Assembly: GCA_030705665.1 (NCBI GenBank)
Contig: JAUZQA010000227.1
Location: 1 to 6,933 of the forward strand
Direction: 5' to 3'
From: Bacillota bacterium
GTDB taxonomy: Bacteria; Bacillota; Bacilli; Bacillales_B; DSM-18226
DNA length: 6,933 nt
Shown: in pieces, positions 1-5,450 of the stretch
Numbering within the stretch: the stretch's first letter is position 1
Layout of the letters: the number at the start of each line of letters is the position of its first letter
The notes under the pieces: model-generated
The model's input: only the letters and a program-made list of their open reading frames with translations
Database searches by the model: none
Told to the model about the DNA's origin: nothing
Made by a program: the position numbers and the translations under genes

Positions 1-1
1 A

Positions 2-787
2 GAAAAACAGCAGATTAAAATTCCCTTTATCACGCTGATAGCTGATCTCGTTAATATCTACCCGCTTTGGGCAGATAACAGAGCGGATTATATCATTAGT
101 CCTACCATTGAAGCCCGTGATAAATGTATTTCCTATGGAATACCTGACGAAAAGATAAAAGTCCTAGGCTTTCCCGTACGCTCTCGATTTTACAGGAAAA
201 CGCAAAATATAAAAAGGAATTTTACCATGAATCAGGAAAAACCTTTAACGTGCCTTGTCATGAGCGGTGGTGAAGGTGTGGGAAATATGAACAAGATTGC
301 TGAAAATCTATTAGATCATTTTCATTGCACCGTAAAAATAGTAGCAGGTAGAAATGCAAAGCTCAAGACTTCATTAGAACAATCTCTAAAAGGGAGATAT
401 GGGGATAAAGTAGAGGTATATGGTTTTACAAAAAACATCCAGGATCTTATGTTTTCATCGGATATTGCATTTACTAGAGGAAGCCCAAATGTAATGTTTG
501 AGGCGATCGCAACCAATACACCGATTATTATTACTGGTGCTTTGCCAGGGCAGGAAGAGAGTAACCCTGCATTTGCCGAGAAATATCATTTGGGTGTCAT
601 ATGTAAAGAACCGCAAGATATAAAAGCAACAATGGATGATTTATTAAAAAATGATGCGAAAAAATTAAATGAAATTATCGAAAGCCAGAAGAAATTTATT
701 AATTCAAATGCAGCTGAAGAAATCGTTAAATTTATGTTAGAAGTTCAAAATTCTTACCAAGAAAATAAAACCGCTCTTTCATTGTAA
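2..787 (+). CDS. Glycosyltransferase, MGDG synthase/MurG-like (5'-truncated by window edge)
   Basis: This is the C-terminal 261 residues of a nucleotide-sugar glycosyltransferase of the GT28-type fold, which moves a sugar from a UDP-sugar to a lipid or envelope acceptor at the inner face of the membrane. The frame is open from base 2, so the ATG at 227 is an internal methionine (residue 76 of the visible part). It has no good ribosome binding site, and family-typical sequence lies before it. Seen before it: FITLIADLVNIYPLW, then YIISPTIEARDKCISYGIP and KVLGFPVRSRF, which match the end of the N-terminal acceptor domain. Seen after it: the glycine-rich MSGGEGVGNMNKIAENLL, then VYGFTKNIQDLMFSSDIAFTRGSPNVMFEAIA and TGALPGQEESNPAFAE, which match the UDP-sugar-binding domain. 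The gene converges on the FAH gene and ends before a shared terminator. The acceptor cannot be told from the sequence: glycolipid synthases such as UgtP, MGDG synthases and LPS-type GlcNAc transferases share this architecture. The family is confident and the product is not. Confidence 0.88.
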   Translation, partial: EKQQIKIPFITLIADLVNIYPLWADNRADYIISPTIEARDKCISYGIPDEKIKVLGFPVRSRFYRKTQNIKRNFTMNQEKPLTCLVMSGGEGVGNMNKIAENLLDHFHCTVKIVAGRNAKLKTSLEQSLKGRYGDKVEVYGFTKNIQDLMFSSDIAFTRGSPNVMFEAIATNTPIIITGALPGQEESNPAFAEKYHLGVICKEPQDIKATMDDLLKNDAKKLNEIIESQKKFINSNAAEEIVKFMLEVQNSYQENKTALSL

Positions 788-841
788 AAATTACAATTTT
801 TTAATCGAAACATAATGAACTCCATACCGCCCTAAGCAAGT

Positions 842-874
842 AAAACCCTTTGGATTCAATATCCAAAGGGTTTT
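842..874. terminator. Bidirectional intrinsic terminator between convergent genes
   Basis: The arms AAAACCCTTTGGAT (842-855) and ATCCAAAGGGTTTT (861-874) pair perfectly around a 5-nt loop. The right arm runs into seven T residues (871-877), giving a plus-strand terminator for the glycosyltransferase. The run of A at 842-845 gives a shorter U-tract on the minus strand, so the hairpin can also end the FAH transcript, whose stop codon is at 880-882. Confidence 0.92.
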
Positions 875-879
875 TTTAT

Positions 880-1761
880 TTACTTTAAGACATTTCTTAA
901 TTCTCCGATTGCTTCAATCTCTACTACCATTTCATCCCCGGATTTTAACCAAACCTGTTTTTCTTCAGGGGCTCCCAATATTACGCCATCCGGAGTACCT
1001 GAGAAAATAAGATCACCTGGCTTTAGCGTTATATAATGAGATATATAACTTATTAAGACATCACAATCAAAAATCATATCCCTAGTATTGGCTTTCTGAC
1101 GAATCTCCCCATTCACGCGGCATTCAATTGAAAGGTTGTTTGGGTTAATTTCATCGCAAGTTACAATATATGGGCCAACTGGAGCGAAGCCATCAGGTGT
1201 TTTTCCTAATAACCACTGTCCAGACCTAAATTGCAAATCACGTGCCGAAACATCATTTCCAACGCTGTAACCAAATACATAGTCCAATGCATCCTCGACT
1301 GTTACATTTTTAGCAGTTTTCCCAATAATAATTACCATTTCTGCTTCATAATCAATATGTTTTGCATCCGCCGGAATTTCGATCGTTTCCAAATGACCAG
1401 CTAAAGCACTATTAAATTTACTAAACAATACAGGGGATTTCGGAATTTCCATTTTCGACTCTTTTGCATGATCGATATAATTTAATCCCACACAAATTAT
1501 TTTTTCAGGATTCGTTATTGCTGGTGCGTATGTAAGGGAATCTTCGGGAATGATAAAATCTTTTCCCTCATGTTGAAGAACTCGGCTAATAAAATCATTT
1601 AACTTCTTAAGTCCATCTTGACCTTCTTGAATGATTCTATGTAAGGTCGTTGGTATAGGTATTTCTAAATTCTTTGCCGCCTCTTTTACGTCGATGATGC
1701 CTTGATCGATTTTAACTCCTAAACGCGGCTCGCCCTCTTTAATAAACTGCAGTAATTTCAA
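880..1761 (-). CDS. Fumarylacetoacetate hydrolase (FAH) family protein
   Basis: This 293-residue cytosolic metal-dependent enzyme belongs to the FAH family, whose members hydrolyse, isomerise or decarboxylate 2-oxo acids and beta-diketo acids, often at the end of aromatic catabolism. After a short N-terminal domain (about 1-80) the catalytic fold begins at KIICVGLNYIDHAKES (87-102; His98 and Glu101 are likely catalytic). It continues with VLFSKFNSALAG (111-122), the metal-binding YEAEMVIIIG (Glu139, Glu141), GYSVGNDVSARD (Asp170), GQWLLGKTPDGFAPVGP (Lys187) and SGTPDGV (254-260). The length is typical of single-domain bacterial members. The start codon is TTG (CAA at 1759-1761 on the plus strand), supported by AAGGAGG seven bases upstream and by MKLLQF, a normal family N-terminus. 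The gene has its own leader and lies downstream of the ABC operon terminator, so it is probably transcribed separately. Candidate activities include acylpyruvase, 2-hydroxyhepta-2,4-diene-1,7-dioate isomerase and oxaloacetate decarboxylase; the sequence alone does not decide. Confidence 0.95.
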   Translation of the reverse strand: MKLLQFIKEGEPRLGVKIDQGIIDVKEAAKNLEIPIPTTLHRIIQEGQDGLKKLNDFISRVLQHEGKDFIIPEDSLTYAPAITNPEKIICVGLNYIDHAKESKMEIPKSPVLFSKFNSALAGHLETIEIPADAKHIDYEAEMVIIIGKTAKNVTVEDALDYVFGYSVGNDVSARDLQFRSGQWLLGKTPDGFAPVGPYIVTCDEINPNNLSIECRVNGEIRQKANTRDMIFDCDVLISYISHYITLKPGDLIFSGTPDGVILGAPEEKQVWLKSGDEMVVEIEAIGELRNVLK

Positions 1762-1768
1762 AATATCT

Positions 1769-1775
1769 CCTCCTT
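1769..1775 (-). promoter_or_regulatory. Ribosome binding site fixing the TTG start of the FAH gene
   Basis: The minus strand reads AAGGAGG, then seven bases, then TTG. The near-perfect match to the 16S anti-SD and its ideal spacing are the main reason for accepting the TTG start. Confidence 0.85.
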
Positions 1776-1782
1776 AAAAATT

Positions 1783-1807
1783 GCTAGCTAGCTCTCCCTT
1801 CATTATA
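1783..1807 (-). promoter_or_regulatory. Probable promoter -10 of the FAH gene with a palindrome at the start of the leader
   Basis: The minus strand has a perfect TATAAT (plus 1802-1807) in an AT-rich tract, 40 bases upstream of the TTG start. The hexamer 17 bases further upstream, TCTAAA, is a poor -35, so the promoter is either weak or activator-dependent. The predicted transcription start is near 1795. A perfect 10-bp palindrome, GCTAGCTAGC (1783-1792), lies just after it, where a repressor site could sit. The -10 is seen directly; its use and the operator role are inference. Confidence 0.45.
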
Positions 1808-1867
1808 AATGAATTTTTTATATATTTAGAATAAAAACTATTATTCCTCTCCTCAAATTCAACAAAT

Positions 1868-1905
1868 AAAAAGATCATTTTCGATTTATAGAAAATGATC
1901 TTTTT
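1868..1905 (-). terminator. Intrinsic terminator of the ABC transporter operon
   Basis: Two perfect 15-base arms (1868-1882 and 1891-1905, core GATCATTTTC/GAAAATGATC) enclose an 8-nt loop. It starts 8 bases after the ATPase stop codon and ends in a U-rich tract on the minus strand. The stem is symmetrical enough to work on both strands, but only minus-strand genes flank it. It separates the importer operon from the FAH gene. Confidence 0.88.
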
Positions 1906-1912
1906 AATATTA

Positions 1913-2707
1913 TTATGATAGAATAGCTCGATCGTTAGCCATTTGGCTACCGCGAATTCGTTGAAATTCCTGTAATAAGCTTTCAATTGTCAGCTTTTTC
2001 TTCTCTTCTTCATTTACCTCAAAAATGATTTGACCGCTATCCATCATGATTAAACGATTACCTAAATCGATTGCCTGCTGCATATTATGGGTTACCATTA
2101 ATGTCGTTAAATGATATTTATCCACTATTTCTTTCGTTAAGTTGGTTATTAATTCTGCTCTTGAGGGGTCTAGTGCAGCAGTATGTTCATCCAACAATAA
2201 AACTGAAGGTTCCGTAAAAGTTGCCATTAAAAGCGATAATGCCTGGCGTTCTCCACCTGACAATAATCCAACTTTAGCACTTAATCGATTTTCAAGTCCA
2301 AGATGCAGTGTTTCTAATACTTCACGAAAATAATCCCGCCGTTTCTTTGTAACCCCTTTTCTTAACGTTCTTGATTTATTCCGTGAATAGGCCATTGCAA
2401 GATTTTCTTCAATGGTCATAGTGGGAGCTGTTCCAGCCATCGGATCCTGGAAAACCCGACCAATCATTTTTGATCTTTTGTATTCTGGAAGAGTCGTTAC
2501 ATTTTTCCCATCCAGAAGTATCCCCCCAATGTCCGGGAACATAACGCCTGAAATGATATTCATTAAAGTCGACTTTCCTGCTCCATTACTTCCAATTATG
2601 GTGACAAAGTCACCCTCTTTAAGGGTTAAATTCACTTGATTTATTGCTACTTTTTCATCAGGTGTCCCTTCATTAAAAACTTTATAGATCTGATTTAATT
2701 GCAGCAT
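1913..2707 (-). CDS. ABC transporter ATP-binding protein of a TrpXYZ/COG1101-type importer
   Basis: This is the ATPase of the importer encoded by the two genes upstream; it hydrolyses ATP at the inner membrane face to drive uptake. All ABC motifs are intact (264-residue numbering): Walker A GSNGAGKST (39-47), Q-loop Gln87 in VFQDPMAGT, signature LSGGE (149-153), Walker B LLLDE (170-174) and H-loop His207 in VTHNMQQA. The VFQDPMAGTAPTMTIEENLAMA stretch is typical of COG1101 ATPases that pair with COG4120 permeases. The longest frame begins at the ATG at 2716 (267 residues), but its ribosome site GAAAGG directly abuts that codon. The ATG at 2707 has the same site 9 bases upstream and gives a usual family N-terminus, MLQLNQIYKVF, so I prefer it. 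The start overlaps the end of the permease gene by 26 bases, which suggests translational coupling. It is the last gene of the operon. Confidence 0.94.
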   Translation of the reverse strand: MLQLNQIYKVFNEGTPDEKVAINQVNLTLKEGDFVTIIGSNGAGKSTLMNIISGVMFPDIGGILLDGKNVTTLPEYKRSKMIGRVFQDPMAGTAPTMTIEENLAMAYSRNKSRTLRKGVTKKRRDYFREVLETLHLGLENRLSAKVGLLSGGERQALSLLMATFTEPSVLLLDEHTAALDPSRAELITNLTKEIVDKYHLTTLMVTHNMQQAIDLGNRLIMMDSGQIIFEVNEEEKKKLTIESLLQEFQRIRGSQMANDRAILS

Positions 2708-3713
2708 GATTTTCATCCTTTCGCTTGACGGAAGCTTGAAGAGTATTCATTGTTTCTGCTCTTCTTCGAGCTTTTGCCCGTTTATCACGGGAACTGTCAA
2801 TAAGCTTTGGAGCCATAAGTGCAATGAGGACAATGATTGCCGTAATCAGCTTCATATCGCCTGGGTTCAAAAATTCAACCCTAAGTGCAAGAGTTACAAC
2901 AATCCGATAGACAATCGCTCCACCAATTACAGATAAAGTAGTTCTTGTTATCGTTTTTGTTCCAAACAATGCTTCTCCAATAATAACTGATGCTAATCCA
3001 ATTACGATCATCCCAATCCCCATACCAACATCAGAAAATCCACCCTGCTGAGCGATTAATGCTCCTGAAAAGGCAACAAACGCATTGGAGATACCAAGGC
3101 CGAGAATAACATAGAGATTTGTATTGGCAGACAAACTGCGGATCATTCTTTTATTATCACCAGTAGCCCTGATTGCAAGGCCCATTTCGGTTTGCAAAAA
3201 CCAATCCGTCATAAATTTGATTATGAAAGTTACAATGATCATAGAAAGAAGGATTCCCCATGTTTCTGGCAAACTATCACCAAGTCCAAGTGAGGTTAAA
3301 ATATGATTCATAAATGAATCGATACCGGACTTTTCGGAGATACTTTTTATTTCTGTAAAAATAGTGTCAGAATTTAATAAAGGAACATTTGATTTCCCCA
3401 TTATTCTTAGATTAATAGAATAAAGTGCGATCATCATTAAAATTCCGGAAAGTAAGTTATTAATTTTTCCAAATGTATGAATAATTCCTGTTAAACATCC
3501 TGCGATAAATCCTGCTAGTAAGGCTGCCGCGGTTGCAATAAAGGGGTTTACCCCTGAAACGATCATAATAGCTGCAACAGATGCTCCGGTTACAAAACTG
3601 CCATCTACCGTTAAATCGGGGAAATCTAAGATTCGAAAAGATAAATATACACCGATTGCCATGATCGCATAAATAATACCAGCCTCAAATGATCCAAATA
3701 TAGCTGTAAACAA
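2682..3713 (-). CDS. ABC transporter permease of a TrpXYZ/COG4120-type importer
   Basis: This 343-residue integral membrane protein forms the translocation pore of the importer. About eight or nine hydrophobic segments are visible (near 5-27, 40-54, 56-80, 88-104, 150-172, 200-222, 230-249, 262-277 and 286-302), followed by a charged cytosolic tail (308-343) rich in Arg and Lys. Family-typical stretches are LDFPDLTVDGSFVTGAS (29-45), MGLAIRATGDNKRMI (177-191), which is probably the coupling region facing the ATPase, and GGFSDVGMGIGMIVIGLASV (224-243). The start codon is TTG (CAA at 3711-3713), supported by AAAGGA 8 bases upstream; the only nearby ATG runs straight into a stop codon. The gene lies 166 bases downstream of the binding-protein gene and overlaps the ATPase gene. 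COG4120 permeases resemble the BPD_transp_2 class of branched-chain amino acid and sugar permeases. Confidence 0.94.
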   Translation of the reverse strand: MFTAIFGSFEAGIIYAIMAIGVYLSFRILDFPDLTVDGSFVTGASVAAIMIVSGVNPFIATAAALLAGFIAGCLTGIIHTFGKINNLLSGILMMIALYSINLRIMGKSNVPLLNSDTIFTEIKSISEKSGIDSFMNHILTSLGLGDSLPETWGILLSMIIVTFIIKFMTDWFLQTEMGLAIRATGDNKRMIRSLSANTNLYVILGLGISNAFVAFSGALIAQQGGFSDVGMGIGMIVIGLASVIIGEALFGTKTITRTTLSVIGGAIVYRIVVTLALRVEFLNPGDMKLITAIIVLIALMAPKLIDSSRDKRAKARRRAETMNTLQASVKRKDENHAAIKSDL

Positions 3714-3721
3714 TTAGATCA

Positions 3722-3727
3722 TCCTTT
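3722..3727 (-). promoter_or_regulatory. Ribosome binding site supporting the TTG start of the permease
   Basis: The minus strand reads AAAGGA, eight bases, then TTG. The same AAAGGATGA context recurs at the ATPase start, where AAAGG lies 9 bases upstream of the preferred ATG at 2707. Confidence 0.7.
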
Positions 3728-3745
3728 CTTTTGACTAAAGCTAGA

Positions 3746-3770
3746 TGCCTAAGTCTTTAATATGTAGGCA
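3746..3770 (-). other. Small inverted repeat upstream of the permease ribosome site
   Basis: TGCCTA (3746-3751) and TAGGCA (3765-3770) form a 6-bp stem with a 13-nt loop, about 19 bases before the permease Shine-Dalgarno. It could influence permease translation or protect the mRNA end. The stem is short and a chance origin is possible. Confidence 0.3.
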
Positions 3771-3826
3771 CCCGTTTTGGTAAACCTTTTATATTTTTTC
3801 GTTAAATCCTGTTCACCTAAAAATGA

Positions 3827-3850
3827 GGAGGTGCCCCAAAAGAGGCCTCC
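3827..3850 (-). terminator. Intercistronic hairpin, possible attenuator between binding protein and permease
   Basis: GGAGG (3827-3831) pairs with CCTCC (3846-3850), with two more inner G-C pairs across a small bulge. On the minus strand it is followed by UCAUUUUUAGG, a short U-run, so it looks like a weak terminator. It lies 29-52 bases after the binding-protein stop codon. Such hairpins commonly let a binding protein be made in excess over its membrane partners by partial termination or by protecting the 3' end. The hairpin is seen; its role is inferred. Confidence 0.5.
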
Positions 3851-3879
3851 CCCTAAAAAGCTAAAACATATGTCTTTCA

Positions 3880-4878
3880 TTAATTTCCTTCATAAAACTC
3901 CCCAATTTTCGACCAGTTTGGATCTACTTTTAAGCCTTGCGCCTGGGCAGCTTTCTTATTGATAACCAATTTTAATGTCTTTGGAAGTTCCACTGGAATT
4001 TCTGATGGCTTTTTCTTTCCGGTTAAAATATCTGCTGCCATGACTCCGGATTGATAGCCGATATCATAGTAATTAAAACCGCTAGCTGCCACAGCACCTT
4101 TTTTCATTGAATCCAGTTCCCCTACAAACAGCGGAATCTTTTTATCATTAGCAACTGTAATTACCGATTCAAGTGCGGAAACAACCGTATTATCTGTTGG
4201 AACATAAATTGCATCCACACGGCCTACAAGAGACTCAGCAGCTTGTTTCACTTCTGCTGAAGTTGAAACAGAAACTTCTACTACCTTAACATTCTTTTTA
4301 TCTGTTAATTGTTTTACTGCCTTTACCTGGACTACTGAGTTTTGTTCACCAGAGTTGTAAATTACACCAATGCTCTTTGCTTTTACTTCATCGGTTATAA
4401 AATCAATCGTCTTTTTGGTTGCATCAGGATGGTTATCTGTCGTACCGGTTACATTTCCTCCAGGCTGTTCAAATGATTTAACCAGCTTTGCACCAATTGG
4501 ATCAGTCACTGAAGTAAACACAATTGGAATTGTTTTAGTCGCATTTAAAGCACTAACAGCACTCGGAGTGGCATTTGCAAAAATCAGGTCAACCTTATTT
4601 CCAACAAAGTTTTTTGCAATGGTTTGGGTATTGTTCATGTCTGCTTGTGCATTTTGCTCATCAAATTTTGCGTTGACTCCTTTGTCCTTTAATGCTTGTT
4701 TAAAACCTTTTGTTGCTGCATCGAGTGAAGGGTGAACTGCAAATTGGGTAATTCCAATATTATATTGCTTTGCCCCGTCTGATTTTTTTGTGGTCCCTGC
4801 TGTGTCCTTGCTTCCGCAGCCGGCAAGCAACAATGCTCCCATTGCGACAACGGAAAAAATTCGGCCAAACTTTTTCAT
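3880..4878 (-). CDS. ABC transporter substrate-binding lipoprotein, ABC_sub_bind (COG2984) family
   Basis: This 332-residue extracellular ligand-binding lipoprotein delivers substrate to the permease. Residues 1-20 are a lipoprotein signal peptide with a Lys-Phe-Gly-Arg start, a hydrophobic core VVAMGALLLAG and the lipobox LLAG-Cys21. A flexible Ser/Thr/Lys linker follows. The two-lobed domain shows family hallmarks: YNIGITQFAVHPSLDAATKG (39-58), VDLIFANATPSAVSAL (96-111), IPIVFTSVTDPIGAKLV (117-133), GGNVTGT (140-146), IGVIYNSGEQNSV (170-182), VDAIYVPTDNTVVSA (221-235) and GFNYYDIGYQSG (267-278). Known relatives include the streptococcal tryptophan-binding protein TrpX. The ligand here is not provable by eye, and no T-box leader consensus is present upstream. 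The ATG start has GAGGGG about 11 bases upstream, a slightly long spacing. It is the first gene of the operon. Confidence 0.95.
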   Translation of the reverse strand: MKKFGRIFSVVAMGALLLAGCGSKDTAGTTKKSDGAKQYNIGITQFAVHPSLDAATKGFKQALKDKGVNAKFDEQNAQADMNNTQTIAKNFVGNKVDLIFANATPSAVSALNATKTIPIVFTSVTDPIGAKLVKSFEQPGGNVTGTTDNHPDATKKTIDFITDEVKAKSIGVIYNSGEQNSVVQVKAVKQLTDKKNVKVVEVSVSTSAEVKQAAESLVGRVDAIYVPTDNTVVSALESVITVANDKKIPLFVGELDSMKKGAVAASGFNYYDIGYQSGVMAADILTGKKKPSEIPVELPKTLKLVINKKAAQAQGLKVDPNWSKIGEFYEGN

Positions 4879-5052
4879 AAATAGTAAATCCCCCTCTAAT
4901 AAAATGTTAACCCCTGTCTACAAAGTTTTCTTAAAACATGTTTTTCTCTTGGCTGCATATTCCCTTTACAGTTTTGATTATACTTTATCACTGTTACGAA
5001 CACACGCTTTAAAGATAAAAAGGAGTCAAAAAATTAAATATATTTAAAAATT
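4879..5052 (-). other. Untranslated leader of the ABC operon
   Basis: This AT-rich, gene-free stretch carries the long 5' leader (about 170 nt) of the binding-protein gene if the promoter at 5053-5082 is used. It contains a perfect 12-bp palindrome AAAACATGTTTT (4933-4944), a second possible -10 TATAAT (4977-4982) without a good -35, and another TTGACT (5024-5029) without a -10 at the proper distance. I looked for the T-box AGGGTGG-type motif on the minus strand and found none. I recognise no known riboswitch class. Frames crossing it on the plus strand have no ribosome site and look like chance. Confidence 0.5.
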
Positions 5053-5082
5053 ATTCTAGTATTCTTTTACTACTAAAGTCAA
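5053..5082 (-). promoter_or_regulatory. Probable SigA-type promoter of the ABC operon
   Basis: The minus strand reads TTGACT (plus 5077-5082), an 18-nt spacer, then TAGAAT (plus 5053-5058). Both hexamers match five of six consensus bases. It sits just downstream of the terminator at 5120-5151, so it would start a transcription unit independent of the small gene further upstream. Confidence 0.65.
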
Positions 5083-5119
5083 TACAAGGAGTAAAATTTT
5101 TATAAAATAATTTTTTAAA

Positions 5120-5151
5120 ATAAAAAAGCTTCCTAAATTTTTAGGAAGCTT
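5120..5151 (-). terminator. Intrinsic terminator of the small-protein gene
   Basis: AAGCTTCCTAAA (5126-5137) and TTTAGGAAGCTT (5140-5151) form a strong stem, with a realistic loop made of the inner A/T bases. On the minus strand it is followed by a U-rich tail (TTTTTTATTTT). It lies about 48 bases after the stop codon of the 40-residue gene, which supports that frame being a real transcribed gene. Confidence 0.88.
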
Positions 5152-5198
5152 CGGCAAATATCTTGATATCTTTTGTTTTTTTATATATTATAATATTT

Positions 5199-5321
5199 TC
5201 ACCAATTACTCGTAATTTCTAAAATTTTATCGATTTCTATTTTTTTAACCTGAAAATCGTTTTTATCAGCCTTTAGTTCAGTTGTCGACTCTAACAATCG
5301 ATCGATATCAATTTTCATCAT
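5199..5321 (-). CDS. Small protein of unknown function, 40 residues, with duplicated motif
   Basis: I do not recognise this gene. The minus strand shows GGAGG (plus 5328-5332), six bases, then ATG ATG (the second ATG is at 5318), a 40-codon frame, a TGA stop, and a strong terminator 48 bases later. This arrangement is much better than chance frames of this length. The peptide has no signal sequence or membrane segment. It is highly charged (nine acidic, seven basic residues) and looks amphipathic-helical. The motif KIDIDRLLE (residues 3-11) recurs as KIEIDKILE (27-35), joined by a polar linker, and the protein ends ITSNW with a C-terminal tryptophan. It lies 129 bases downstream of the tyrosine recombinase, separated from it by a terminator, and has no clear -35/-10 of its own. 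It could be a regulatory or antitoxin-like small protein, a peptide precursor or a cargo gene. No function is assigned. Confidence 0.65.
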   Translation of the reverse strand: MMKIDIDRLLESTTELKADKNDFQVKKIEIDKILEITSNW

Positions 5322-5347
5322 CTTCAACCTCCAAACAATTTATTTAA

Positions 5348-5382
5348 GATGTTGCTTTAATAAATTATTCGAAGGTAACATC
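5348..5382 (-). other. Inverted repeats in the leader of the small-protein gene
   Basis: GATGTT (5348-5353) and AACATC (5377-5382) can pair across 23 nt. Partly overlapping them, TTCGA (5368-5372) and TCGAA (5381-5385) form a second, alternative pair. The 5322-5409 stretch otherwise contains no gene and no convincing promoter. The repeats could be an RNA structure upstream of the ribosome site or protein-binding sites; they are short enough to be chance. Confidence 0.3.
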
Positions 5383-5409
5383 GAAAGTGTGGGGGTATTT
5401 TCTTTTTAT

Positions 5410-5446
5410 AAAAAACAAAAAACCGAAATGTCGGTTTTTGTTTTTT
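5410..5446 (-). terminator. Intrinsic terminator of the tyrosine recombinase gene
   Basis: AAAACCGA and TCGGTTTT arms around an AATG loop are extended by A-rich (5410-5422) and T-rich (5435-5446) flanks that pair with a single bulge. It starts 5 bases after the recombinase stop codon. The flanks give a U-tract in both directions, but only minus-strand genes are present. Confidence 0.85.
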
Positions 5447-5450
5447 AAGA

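Noticed and set aside
227..787. A 186-residue stand-alone glycosyltransferase starting at ATG 227
   Set aside because: The same frame is open and family-like back to base 2 (FITLIADLV, GFPVRSRF), so 227 is an internal methionine of a gene cut by the window edge.
1774..1986. A 70-codon minus-strand frame between the ATPase and FAH genes
   Set aside because: It overlaps the ATPase end in another frame, runs through the operon terminator, and its peptide is compositionally random.
3749..3880. A 43-codon minus-strand frame whose ATG overlaps the binding-protein stop (TAATG), with AAGGA five bases upstream
   Set aside because: The start arrangement is tempting, but the peptide has no recognisable features, the frame contains the intercistronic hairpin, and the ribosome site is part of the binding-protein's own C-terminal codons.
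4370..5047. Plus-strand frames opposite the binding-protein gene and its leader
   Set aside because: They are antisense shadows without ribosome sites or recognisable protein features.
4879..5052. A tryptophan T-box or other riboswitch in the importer leader
   Set aside because: The leader is long enough, but the T-box consensus is absent on the minus strand and no conserved riboswitch core is recognisable.
5378..5400. A SigB-like promoter on the plus strand (GGGTAT near 5393-5398)
   Set aside because: The -35 region lacks GTTT at the needed spacing, and a plus-strand transcript would hit the terminator at 5410-5446 within a few bases.
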